Assembly: GCA_009746045.1 (NCBI GenBank)
Contig: RPFO01000348.1
Coordinates: 2,122,189 to 2,186,188 of the forward strand
Length of the DNA: 64,000 nt
Direction of reading: 5' to 3'
Source: Mesostigma viride
Lineage: Eukaryota; Streptophyta; Mesostigmatophyceae; Mesostigmatales; Mesostigmataceae
The number at the start of each line of letters is the position of its first letter. The first letter of the stretch is position 1. The translations under genes and the position numbers were made by a program. The notes under the pieces were generated by a model. The model searched no databases. It was not told the origin of the DNA and saw only the letters and a list, made by a program, of their open reading frames with translations. Shown one piece after another: positions 20,679 to 48,530 of this stretch.

Positions 20679-22010
20679 TAATTACCTTGTTGCCGACCAG
20701 GACCCCTTATTTCACCCATGTTAGGAACGCCAGCAACATCGTGGACGCTAAAGCAGGTCACGCCAAGCGTACGCTCGTGCAGCCGATGTTCGGGAAGCTG
20801 CAGGATGCTGATATTTCAAAGGCTTGGAGCTCACACAATAGCCGACATGGCCGGGGTCGCATTGCTTTGGTTATATTCGAGAGCTAACACGCCGGCTATC
20901 TGGAATACTCAAAAGCGTGCAATACTCTATGTAGCAACTTGACACCAGTCACACTACCAAGGGAAACGAAACTACATTCAGAACAGCAGTAGGGATTCCC
21001 GGGATGTGTTAGCTACAGTATATTTTGCCCCATTCGGTTCTGTGAAAATGACGGATTACTCGTCGATTTCGCCTTGCAAAATTGCCGGAGCGCAAGCGCC
21101 GTTGTTGCCCGCCATGAAAGTAGTGTGTTGGCTCTGTTTTCCGCCACGTCTCATTACTGTCTACAGGGCGATTTCTTTGGCTTTCTAAGTTTGAAATGGC
21201 CGTCAAGCCATCGACCGAGTAGCTTCACATAAAAATGCCTCAACAGGTCAAGGCCTTCCTTAGTATTTGTCACACCAAGTGGCAGTTAGTAAAGATTCTG
21301 TCCCACTAATGTCGGAAACAGCAACAACAAGGCCGGACTGTTAGAAGGCCATTAATAACGGCCACCACATCTTGATACCCTAGGCTTAGCAGGGATTAAT
21401 TACTGGCTATATTTGGAATAAACGTACACCTATTTACCTGGAAATCAAGTAACGTGCGTGTTTGCAACTTGCCCGTTGAAACTCTACGGCGGAGCCAATT
21501 TTCGGAAGAACCTCACCCTTATGCTTGCAAATTCGGGACAAATTCGGTGGATGGATGGATGGATGGATGTATGTATGGATGGATTGACGGATTTTCATCC
21601 CCTATTCCTATGTTTTCTCACGTGTACGGCCTTATAAGCTTCGCCAATTCTGGCGAACCTAACGGTTCTTCCGAAAATTGGCTCCGCCTGATAACGGCCA
21701 CCACATTATTCCACATATGAGCGGTGACGAGCGACAGGGAACATCATCAATCGGCATAACAACCTACGCGTGTCTACGCGTGTACCTTTGATTCGAGGCG
21801 CAGGCCCGTAGGCAGGCATGACCTTGGCCATGGCGGTTGCTGACGCCTTCCTACACATATGAAGCGAATGCTGTATAGTGTTAGTGAAAAAACATGTAGT
21901 TCTAGCCAATTCCAGTCAAATTGGGGAGTGGCATGCAGTGACATGGAGGTCCCGTAAAAGAGTTAATTGTTCAAGCTGCAGAATTCCTTAATTCCGGAAA
22001 AGGAGATAAT
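20679..22010. other. divergent intergenic region with a MITE-like element
   Basis: Separates the minus-strand membrane-protein gene from the plus-strand methyltransferase gene, so both promoters should lie here. No convincing TATA or initiator element can be assigned. A terminal-inverted-repeat element occupies 21488-21688, with a GGAT microsatellite at 21545-21585 inside it. Confidence 0.5.
21488..21688. mobile_element. 201-bp MITE-like element with 25-bp inverted repeats
   Basis: 21488-21512 begins GGCGGAGCCAATTTTCGG and its exact reverse complement ends the element at 21664-21688. The interior is non-coding. No clear target duplication touches the ends, but the 15-bp TAACGGCCACCACAT occurs directly at about 21354 and about 21691, so the boundaries may be more complex. 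Confidence 0.7.
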
Positions 22011-39022
<17,012 letters not shown>

Positions 39023-40104
39023 CAGGAAATGCTAGAGCCCATGGGCATTACAACCAAAGGCAGTTGGTGGGGGTTTGGTACAAGAAGTTAAGCCTTGCAA
39101 GCCCCGGGCAGGCGGGTACCTTCCCACTTTTTATGCCCGTACAGTTTCTGCACCTGGCAATCTGGGCAGTATCCTAGGTCTAAGCGTTGCATGTTTGAAC
39201 AGATCTGCGCCCCCATGATACAAAATGGATTGGCCGGTGTATGGCCGGCTGTGCATGAAGTAGCCAGTCCATTCTACCTGTCAATATATTGTGACTGGTG
39301 CTTTCTTGAGAGATAGGCAGAAGATGTTTGTCTATTTATATCCTCTTGCTTTTGTGAACCAATGTTGACAATTTAACTCAATGGTTGGATGGATGTCAAA
39401 TCACTCAAGGACATTGTCACGCACTTAAGTATATTCAGTAGTTAAACACGCGCTCCCGTCGGGGAGTCACAGAGCACCGGAGTGCCTTTAACCCCTGATC
39501 GAGTGTGCACAGCGGGCAGGGGGGCAGCTAGAGCCCCCCCCCTTCCCTCATGCCACAGGAATGCCACAGGGTGCACAATGGGACCCGTCGAAACGATATC
39601 GATCCAGCATCCCCTGTACAGCATCCCCACGTGGGTGCAATATGACCCGTGTGAGCATGGCATATTGCTATGGAGACGTGAGCACACAGGTGCACATTTA
39701 AGTATATGCAAATTAAGTTATGCAGTAAACCATTTAAGTGCAAGCATGTGCTAGTGAGGGACAACGTAAGTAAGCAAGTACTTGCGTGTCATGCGCAAAG
39801 GCATGCCACGGAGTACTCTGCTAATCTCATTAATAAAGAAAAAAATAATTGCACACAACAACGTACGTAAATGGCTATAAGTTGTAATAATTGCATCGCT
39901 CGATCGTGCGCGTCATGCATGCGCAGCATCTTTCGATGTACCAAAATTGATATTTCAATGCACAGCTAGCTTACTATGTGTATGCATGCGCACACACAAA
40001 ATATTTTATCTAACTGTAGGGGCTGGAGGGATTTGATACTTTTCCATTTGAACTGGCACGGCATGTCATTATTAATCAATTAATTCAGTTGCAAATGTCG
40101 CATT
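39023..40104. other. intergenic: minus-strand LINE-B tail and R1 repeat
   Basis: 39438-39580 is a minus-strand LINE-B/ORF1-II 3' end (hairpin CTCCCGTCGGGGAG at about 39451). 39768-39925 is an R1 copy. The rest, including the expected 3' UTR of the methyltransferase gene, shows no gene. Confidence 0.55.
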
Positions 40105-41730
40105 GATATGTACATGTATCGAAGCTGGTTGAATTTGGGGACAACTCCTTGGGGACAGCTCCTTGGGCCCGGTGGGCCCATCCTAGCTTGCCACCGACCT
40201 GGAGGGGTTCCTCGCCAAGAGCTCCACCACGTACCGCCTCGCTGTCCTGCGCATGCAGCTCCTTCCGGCAACTCCTATGGGCATCAACTTAAAGCTCCGC
40301 CACGGATCCCCAGCCCAGCCTGCGCCGCCGGCAGCCACATCGGCTCCCTCCCTCTGCAAGGATGACCTCCGAGCAGTGCTGGAGGAGCACGTGAAATGGC
40401 CGTTGGCCGAGAAGCTGTCCTCGCTAACTGACACGACGCTCTTGAAACACGGTGGAGGCCCGGGTCTCCAATGTGGAAACCAAGGTCGTCCACAAGCTCC
40501 AACCACAGTACGTTCACGGCCCTGCACACCGCGGCGCAGGCATCTGAGACACACGCTGCACTTGTCTCTCGCCTTAAGCAGGTGGAGGGCAAGTGCGCCG
40601 TGCTCATGAAGAAGCTTGAAGCCATCACCGCCCACACCGAGGCCCTGGCCACACAGGTCCCAAAGATAGCGGAGCAGACGGCCACCATCGCATCCCAGCC
40701 ACCCTGGCAGGATGCTGGTGACCTCCCGCCGCGCTCTCCTATGCGGACCTGCGCGCGGTCAGCGACCGCCTCAACCACCGACGCCATCGCCACGAAGCTC
40801 CAGGAGCTGGAGGACCACCGCCAGGCCAACCAACGGGAGGCCACCGACCGCGCTCGCCGCGAGTGCCGATTGGTGCTGCGTCGTTTCCCCCAGAAGCCAG
40901 TTGAGACGTCAACCTCCCTTGCCGACGAGCTCAAGGACCATGCAGCTCCTTACCCACGTACATGGGCCTGGTAGGTGAGGTAGCACTGCGTGGGTGTCAC
41001 CGCCTTCCCCACTCACGGGACGCGGCGGCTCCCCCACCAGTCCTGCTCACCTTCCCCTCCCGTGAGGACAAGCAGCGGTTCCTTTCTCGTCGCAAGAGGT
41101 TGCACGACCTCACCTGGAAGCTGGACGACGACCTGACCCCCCGCGGCCCGCTCAGCAGCAGCTAGCAGCGACGCGACCTGTGGCCGGAGTACCTCCGCCA
41201 CAAGCAGGACCCCCAGAAGCCCAAGGTGTACTGCATGGAGCCTGGGCGGGGACCTGATGATCAACCACAAGATGTGGACGCCCCCCGCGGGCTAGACTAG
41301 CTGATAGCCCTAGCTTGTATCCATTGGTAGTCACTGCCGCTACGTACGGCAGCCATGCTTAGAATGTTTGCCTAGCTGTGCCAACATACCTAGTCACGTG
41401 CACCGCTAACGCACGGTACACAACCAGCCATAGCCTTAGCTTAGTCCTTGTACAGCCATGCTATGACCTGGCTATGATCAGATTACTCGCCCACGCTCAG
41501 CTTGTTATGCCCTGCTCACATGGGTCTTATTGCACCCACAGACTGCCGGATCGTTAGCGTGTCCGTTTAGCTAGCGTGCCCGAATGCAGCTGTGGCATGC
41601 CTTAGGCAAGAAGCAGACCGGGGGTCTCTGCCCTTTCTCCTGTTGTGCACACACAGGGATTAAAAGCACTTCGGTGCTCCGTGACTCCCCAACGGGAGCA
41701 CGAGTTTAATTAATTGATTAATTGGGGACA
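40105..41730 (+). mobile_element. ORF1-only LINE (type ORF1-II)
   Basis: The best ORF1-II copy. Pieces in successive frames give RLAVLRMQLL-type N-terminal sequence, a helical section (LMKKLEAITAHTEALATQVP, 40607-40670), an Arg/Glu-rich stretch (NQREATDRARRECRLVLRRF), the RNA-binding part with PVLLTFPSREDKQRFLSRRK at about 41037-41096, and QKPKVYC at the C-terminus. A 430-bp 3' UTR ends in the hairpin ACTCCCCAACGGGAGCACGA (41683-41702) and an AT tail to about 41725. No reverse transcriptase is present. At least four frameshifts. Confidence 0.72.
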
Positions 41731-41978
41731 ACCTGTCAAACAGCTAGGGCGCTGAGGCTTGCATGTCTGATCTGCCGTATCCGATTGAAAAGTACTAGGA
41801 TTCGGACGTACCAGCTGGTCGATCTGTCCAACCAAGAGGTACGTGTGCATGTACAACTACCTGGCCGAATTCATGTCTATAGCTACCAATTATACTCACA
41901 CATCAGGGATCCAAGCCTCCCATGGCATTAAGTGTCTCACACATCATATGTGTATGGTGTACACTACGCGAGACACGG

Positions 41979-42172
41979 CATGCAGACATGCAGACATGCA
42001 GACATGCAGACATGCAGACATGCAGACATGCAGACATGCAGACATGCAGACATGCAGACATGCAGACATGCAGACATGCAGACATGCAGACATGCAGACA
42101 TGCAGACATGCAGACATGCAGACATGCAGACATGCAGACATGCAGACATGCAGACATGCAGACATGCAGACA
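41979..42172. repeat. 8-bp (ACATGCAG)n microsatellite
   Basis: About 24 perfect copies. All frames are open, so no coding is inferred. Confidence 0.97.
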
Positions 42173-42461
42173 GGCTAACGCTCACGGCACACCACCCAAC
42201 TACTCACGTGTGTAATGTCAGTACGTCTGTACAGATTTTTCACATTCCATGCCACATGCCGGCATGAATTTATGGCCATTGCTCGCCCCCCATCCATCTC
42301 AAAGGAGAGTCCGTCCCAGTCAGAGTCGCGCCTCCGTCCTTCTTGTTGTACATAGGGGCTTAGTAGGGATCCTTTAAATGGTACCCATGTGTCGCAGTCG
42401 CGTGCTTTTGATTCTCCTTGATGAATGGATGTTGGGAGTACTAATGTTTTATTGTTCCATC

Positions 42462-43634
42462 TCAACTGCTCCCAGCCTCGGCACCCCCAGGGCTCAAGGA
42501 CCCACTCCCCCTGTCGCCCGACGTCAACGCAGCCCCTGCACCATAGTTATTCCCGCTAGCATCCTCCACCAGCCGCCCCGGGAGCGCAAACCTCGCCTGG
42601 TGCCTCACCTTGGCCTCCAACCACTGCGCCATGCGCTCGGTCTCGTGCACACTGAGCACGCCCGTCTTGTACCGGGGCACCCGCGTTACTTTCTTCTCCC
42701 AAACGGGACACTTCTTGCTCGACAGCATGCCCCCGCACTCGGTGTAACCCGCCAGAAACGGCTTTTCTTCCGTCTCGTACCCTTCGATCATGTTTGCGAG
42801 GCGGATTGCGTGCCCTGCGGACGAGAAACAGACCGAGTATTTCCCTTGGGCGTACTGCGCGTAGAAGAATGTCGCCGACGCATACGCCATGCTCTCGTCA
42901 TCTGGGTCGACCGTGGTCCCTGAGACATAGTTCTGGGTGGTCATGTCGTCGGACAACCTCTCGGGGACCACGGATTCCAGGACATCGTCGAGCAACGCGT
43001 CGGGGAATTTCGCTGTCTTGAGCGTCTGCCTCGCCTGCGCCCTCGCTTGCTCTCTCGATGTGGACTCCATGCACAGGGAGGTACTGTACGTCTCGTACTT
43101 GGCCACGGGGAGCTCCTCAAAGGCGATCGTTTGGCGGGTGGCGACGCCGTGGTGCCGGCTCTTGACGAATTCGGCCAGCGCCAGCTTGGCAGGGTCCTCT
43201 CGCCGTTCGAGGAGCACCACGCCGGCGCCCATGAGCATGCCGACGAGGAGGATTATAACCGCGAGAGGCAGCAAGACGCCCTTGTGGCGCCAACTCCGAC
43301 CGCGGCGCTCCGTCTCCACCGATTTAGTAGGCTCAGCGAAGCGGCCATTGTCAGCTGCAGTGTTGGGCGCATTCCTCGGTACTGGAGCAGCACCGTGGAG
43401 GAAATTGGCATAGGGCGCAGTGGGCTGGCTGTATGCGGTGCCGGGAGGACACGGAGGACAAATCACGTAGCGATTGTCGTCATAATCGCTTCCTGAATCA
43501 TGAGCTGCACCACCGTCGCTAGTGTCGCACCTGGCATTGCCATCCACCCCCTGCTGGCGAGAGCCTTCGACATGGCGTCTACGAAGCGTCTCCGTCATGT
43601 CGACCTGACTAATGACGCTATAATTCGATGCCAA
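42462..43634 (-). CDS. 390-residue single-pass membrane protein, unknown family
   Basis: An intact frame starting MASNYSVISQ. Residues 1-118 are polar and Pro/Asp-rich (CPPCPPG at about 59-65). A basic RRGRSWRHK segment precedes a strong hydrophobic helix at about 119-142 (LLPLAVIILLVGMLMGAGVV), followed by a charged LLERRED. The 250-residue C-terminal part has mixed complexity like a folded domain, with Cys in SLCMES, YSVCFSSAG, TECGGM and KKCPVW and a helical ERMAQWLEAKVRHQARF, then a Gly/Ser tail. With no signal peptide and a basic cytosolic flank, a type II topology is likely. No introns. I do not recognise the family. Confidence 0.7.
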   Translation of the reverse strand: MASNYSVISQVDMTETLRRRHVEGSRQQGVDGNARCDTSDGGAAHDSGSDYDDNRYVICPPCPPGTAYSQPTAPYANFLHGAAPVPRNAPNTAADNGRFAEPTKSVETERRGRSWRHKGVLLPLAVIILLVGMLMGAGVVLLERREDPAKLALAEFVKSRHHGVATRQTIAFEELPVAKYETYSTSLCMESTSREQARAQARQTLKTAKFPDALLDDVLESVVPERLSDDMTTQNYVSGTTVDPDDESMAYASATFFYAQYAQGKYSVCFSSAGHAIRLANMIEGYETEEKPFLAGYTECGGMLSSKKCPVWEKKVTRVPRYKTGVLSVHETERMAQWLEAKVRHQARFALPGRLVEDASGNNYGAGAALTSGDRGSGSLSPGGAEAGSS

Positions 43635-44790
43635 ATGGAGTCGAACTCTTGCAGATCAAGTCCCGATTATAGCAAATCTGGCTCAGGGAGATCGAAAATT
43701 CGGACGTGTAATGAAACAAAACAAACAAGGAATGGGGCAACGAAGGGGTTGAGAAAGGAGGGGTGACATCTCCAGGCAAAATTTCCTGGATACTAGGGGC
43801 CCGTCCCAGGGCCTGACTGCTGCGGTAAGCGCCGGCCCCTGAATTGAAATAGGGGCTGGCGAGTAAAACGAGGGTCGGCGGCGGTGGCCCCGTATTACTG
43901 GCCCCCAATAGCGCAGCGCTACGTGGCCGAGCTGCGGCGCCACGTGGCAGGATGCGGCACCACGTGGCAAGATGAGGCGCCACGTGGCTTGATGCCGGCA
44001 TGCCTCTCCGGTGACAGGCAATTACTGGGCAAGACATATCACAGTACCCTAGTAAGGTTACCATCCGAGCTACTTACGTCGCCAAACTATCTCTGTTGGA
44101 TATGACCGGCGTGGGATTCCAACTAAACTGAACTGAACTGAACTGAACTGAACTGGGCAAGACATCTGCAGACTGCATGACAGTATAGCGCGGCGCGGCG
44201 TGAGGACAGATGCCGACACAGTTTTTTCACTTTTTTGTGTAGGCATCCGTAGGCCCGTACATAGCTGGCATCCGGGGGAGGGGAAGGCCGGAGTCGCCAA
44301 AGAAATGGGTTCCCAGTCGCCAAAGGCGAATCCCTAGTCGCCAAAGGTGAAATCGGGCACCATAAGCGGAATTTTTCACTGCTGTGCCAGCCAGAAGAAT
44401 AAGCAAACCTGCTTGCAGACCGGCCAGCCTGCGTGACTGGCTTTGATCAGTCAGGAACCTAGGATCCTTTACCTGAGTACTGAAAGAAAAGAGAAATTAA
44501 GCAATAAGCAGCTGGCGAGATGGCGGCCGGTACACTTGAGTACCTCTGTATTATTTCATGAATTCATCGCGCACTCTTTAAGGCCTTTTGCCGCGTCGAT
44601 GGCTGCTGTTGTGCGAGCCTTCCTGAATACTTAGAATAGCGGATTGTGACGCCTGTGAACCGACGAAGCTACGTAGCTTTGGCTTTTTAATGGCATTGCT
44701 ATCAGTCGGGACATTTGCGGGCTAGAATAGGAAAGCCTACAGTACAAAATGCATCATTGATGTTATGAGTGGGACGAACATGAGCAATGG
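43635..44790. other. intergenic, no gene seen
   Basis: Contains a GGCGCCACGTGGC-rich patch (43918-43990), an (AACTG)n microsatellite at 44124-44158, and two short GTCGCCAAAG repeats at about 44290-44345. Nothing coding is supportable. Confidence 0.5.
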
Positions 44791-44796
44791 CAGCTC

Positions 44797-45660
44797 GCAG
44801 AATTTTTATCTGCGCTGCCTCCATCAGTGGATTATGCAACGGCCAGGGAGCGGGCTGATGCTTATTCACGCGTGGTATCCCGCAACGGCCCTATCAACAA
44901 GAGCAACAATCAGAACTGCACACTTTGCCCGCCAGGAGGCCCTTCCCACAAGATGCGGTATGCGACGCGGACGTGCAGCTGCACCCGCTGTCTCGATGTC
45001 ATCAACGAGGGCGGCCGTGAAGCCGACCTTGCTGGCGGTGACGAAATTCTCCGTGATGGCACCGACGAACAGCTGCTTGGTGGCAGCCCCGAATCCGGCG
45101 CTGAAAAGCTGCACAGCGAGAGCCAGGATCTCGGCACTGAGGACTACCAGTGCCCGTTCCTTGTCAAGTATCTTGTGTGTCATGCCACGTTGAAGACCGG
45201 GATGTACACGCTCCGCGCTGCTCCACACGCATTGCCGGATGATGCCCCAGGAGGCTCAGTGCCCACTCCTCAGAAGATTGTGAAATTCACCAAAGAGCTG
45301 AAGGAGAAGCTGAAACCTTTGATGGTCGACGCAGGGCTTCAACCGAGCGCTGCTCGCAATCTATTTTGAACCCAGAATCCCGACATGCCGCTGTCTTCGC
45401 TTGGCCAGTGTCAGAATGCGAGCAGGCGGATGCGCAGGGAGGATGGCAACAACAACAACGAGCTGGATTAAATGAGCGTGTACATTCAGGGCAAGCTATG
45501 CCGCGATGATCTGGATGATCATGCCTTTTACTTCTTCGGCGTCCCCGAGCACGAGGATGGCACGCCTAGATTAGGGCTCAGAGATGGGGTCGTGTACGGC
45601 GATGGAGACCCTGCTCGTGGCGATGACGGCGTCTTCACTCTGATGATCACCACAAAGGTA
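44797..45660 (+). pseudogene. Mutator-like transposase N-terminal exon, two in-frame stops
   Basis: One continuous frame (in step with the codon at 44827) reads through LPPSVDYATARERADAY, a Cys-rich NQNCTLCPPGG .. RTCSCTRC, then CPFLVKYLVC with a following PHALPDD. It is broken by TGA at 45367 and TAA at 45469, and continues DDHAFYFFGVPEHEDGTPR to GVFTLMITTK before a donor-like GTAAAT at 45661. The Cys/His pattern resembles the FLYWCH/WRKY-GCM-type finger. The closing GVFTLMITTK is the lead-in to the DDE core in Mutator-like transposases of algae and oomycetes, as I recall those families. No DDE exon is found downstream. Confidence 0.6.
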
Positions 45661-45739
45661 AATTGTATTGATCAGGATAACGGCATGGGAGGGAACTTTG
45701 TACATTGCTGGCATATGCTTAGGGATGATGGCTTCTAAC

Positions 45740-47030
45740 GATTCAGCTCTTCCTCAGTTTATCACCCACCTCCACCTGCCCGCCCGCCCGCCCCCAACCA
45801 ACCAACCACCTGCCCACCAAACAGCCAGTTAACCAGCCAATCTATCAGCCAATAAATCAGCCAGCTATCACGCCACTCTCTATCACCCATTGCGTCTATT
45901 CATGGCACGCTGTCGGGCACAATTTTCTTTCGTTGGCCCACTGCTGAAAAGGCAATAGTGCCATGTGTGGCCGCAGCAGTGCCATGGTCATCAGGGTAAC
46001 TATGGTTGTTCTGCTACCTCAGCAGCCAAAGTGTCTCTAAAATCGACCTCTGACATGTAATATAGGACCATGGCTATGCTAATTCTGATTTATTTTCGGA
46101 TAGGAAGTTGGGTTGGTTACTTTGACTATGATTGCTGACTGTGTTGTGCTGTTGCATTTTGTGCATTTTTTAAGCGCACATGTATGTTTAGTTATTTCTA
46201 TTGAATGCAGGGAAAAGCTCCACAGTGGTATCCAAGGCTTTTCCGAAGACCATGGGCATTTTCTGTCCACTAGATAGCAAGCTTTGCACGTATTCCGAGT
46301 AGCCTTGCTTATGTGTTGCACAGGGCAGAGCTATGCTTGCACATGCGTAGTGGCAAAATGTCTTGCTGTTTTCAGTTTCTGCCAAGCATAACCAGTCCCA
46401 TTGTCATTGCCATATGTTACGGAGGCATCCTAGGAGTAAGATGACCAATGGCAGACTTGGAAAACAGCCGTGTCTGTTTCCTCATACAGTGTGAGATGTC
46501 ATGTTAAGTGAGACAAAGTTCTATGGGTGTGGAAAATTTTAAGTCGCTCCCCCCCCCCCCAACCCCCCCGCCCTCCCCCAACCCCCCCCCACCCCACGGT
46601 ACCCTATTTGGACAAGTTTGCTTTGGTACCAATTGATGTAATAGATAAACGATGTTATTAAGCATTTATTTTCTCAAACATGTCATAAATGACACATCGA
46701 TCCAGATTTCTGGCCTGTGCTGGTTGTCTCATTGATATTAAGTGATGTTTATATAACCCTATATGTCATAGAGCCCTCCAGATGTCTGACCCGCGCCGAC
46801 CAGTTTCCTCGTTGATAAATCGCCCTATCGCGGAATCTATGGCATAGGTTCCAGTTGGTAGCTAGTTCGAACCCTGATTTTTCTGGCTACCGTGAGTTCT
46901 CGCATTTTTTCGCGTACAGGCCGTTGGCAGCATTTAGTCCATTTGCTGCCTTTCTTGAGGATAACAGTTTCTGACAACTTAATTAATTACTGATAAATAC
47001 ACGTTGGCTGCGTCACATGTATGAGCATAA
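45740..47030. other. intergenic, no gene seen
   Basis: Holds runs of CCAACC/CCAGCC (45780-45880), a C-rich tract (46548-46600) and minus-strand S79-like fragments at about 46705-46735 and 46775-46815. No coding region is supportable. Confidence 0.5.
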
Positions 47031-47033
47031 TAA

Positions 47034-47250
47034 CCCGGAAAGGAGAACTTTTGCGGTTGGACTGTAGGTGTCAGTTGGCGATGCCTTAGGATCAGGAGAC
47101 GTCCATCCTATAGACAGCAAAAGTTGGTGCGAGAGGTCCCCAGTTCGATTCCGGCTTCCAGATTCATTTGCAGATCGCGTTTTCCGCGGACCGGCACTGA
47201 ACGCAAATGGTTTTCACCTTTGTGGCGTGCCAAATTAGAAATCAGAATAA
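47034..47250 (+). mobile_element. tRNA-like SINE S1, fullest copy
   Basis: Starts CCCGGAAAGGAGAACTTTTG, continues through TTGGCGATGCC (A-box-like), GGTGCGAGAGGTCCCC and AGTTCGATTCCGGC at 47132-47145 (close to the B-box GGTTCGANTCC), then ATTCATTTGCAGATCGCG and GCACTGAACGCAAATGGTTT to AAATTAGAAATCAG. Internal Pol III-type boxes in a dispersed 215-bp unit with at least three partial copies point to a SINE. No tRNA cloverleaf is claimed. Confidence 0.6.
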
Positions 47251-47964
47251 TCCTCAGTTATTTCTCCCGATTTCTGGCCTGCGCTGGTTGTCTCCTTGAT
47301 AATCCTCAGTCATTGATTAATAGGCACGCCAGTGCGTCACATGGGTGCCAACAAAGCAACCTCCAACCCCCATACATTACAAGGATGGAGGGGGCGCCCC
47401 TTACTAGCGTGCACTAGCCTCTCTCATGCTGCCATGAGTGGCCGGGCAGGCCACAGAGCGCTCTCGCCGCATCATTAAGTAATTAATTGACTAATTAATA
47501 TTCAGTTGGGCCCGACCCGCACGAAATACATGCGATTCTCCCGATTTCTGGCATGCGCTGGTTGTCTCCTTGACATGAAATCGCGGCATACATCATATTA
47601 ACGTATTAAGTGCATGGTTGGGGCATGATGCAGACGATATTTGTAACTTTGGTGTAATTATTTTCTAATGAGATTAGCATAGTAGCTGGTCCTCAAGCCG
47701 CCTTGTGTGCCTGTGCTTGTTTAGGAGGCATGAACCATCATGGTGGTGCAGGTGCACCTTGTGCACCCAGAGCAGGTGATAGTTGTACATCCTACACCTG
47801 CAGGTTGTCGCCCTGATTGTATTACAAACCCATAGATTCCCCTTTCTCAGGGCTATGTGTTACATATGCTCCCCACGGAGCTATGATTTCAATTAATTAA
47901 TCAATAGTAGCTGGTTGTCTCCTTGATAGTAGTCCGTGGCATGCCCATGCGCATAACATCCCCT

Positions 47965-48530
47965 TTGGTTTGCACATTAGCAATGAGGATTTGTACGCTG
48001 ATTTTCCCTATTAAATAATTAATTAGACTCGTGCTCCCGTTGGGTAGTCACGGAGCATTAACCCCGATGGATGGATGGGTGGGTGCAAACAGTCCTACCG
48101 GTCTAAGCTATCTACATCAGCTACCTACGACATCTATCTAACAGCATTACTAACTACAACATCTATCTATACAGCACTGGCGTGCCTCCCACGGGCTTGC
48201 ACACGCGGGCGCTTCCCCACAGGGGGGGGCTCGTTGTCCTCTATGCCCTATGTCTCCCACATTATTAGGCACAGGCGCCTGGGCCTAGCCGGGCACCGGC
48301 CTGGCCCGCACAGATCAGGTAGACACATCAGATAGACTAGCTGGCACCAAGCCCGCCCAGCCTGGGCGATATGTCCTCACCTGACGTGCCCCAGGCTGCG
48401 CGCGGCAGGGCTGCCACCCGTGGACTTTTCGTGATAGACTCGGCATGGACATGTGCTACACTAGACGTGACGGGCTCACACCCGGGCAGCCTCCTGGTTT
48501 GTCTGTAATATGGAGGCAGATGGTGCGCAG
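47965..48530 (+). mobile_element. LINE-A ORF2 C-terminal fragment with nested LINE-B 3' end
   Basis: Plus-strand LINE-A (TTTGCACATTAGCAATGAGG) runs to about 48012. A minus-strand LINE-B 3' end (tail, hairpin, ORF2 C-terminus) occupies 48013-48243. LINE-A resumes at GCCCTATGTCTCCCACATTA. The bases CCCTA flank both sides, consistent with a short target duplication. LINE-B therefore inserted into an existing LINE-A. Confidence 0.65.

Noticed and set aside
41843-42267. Repeat peptides of the 8-bp microsatellite
   Set aside because: All frames on both strands are open; no flanking coding signal.
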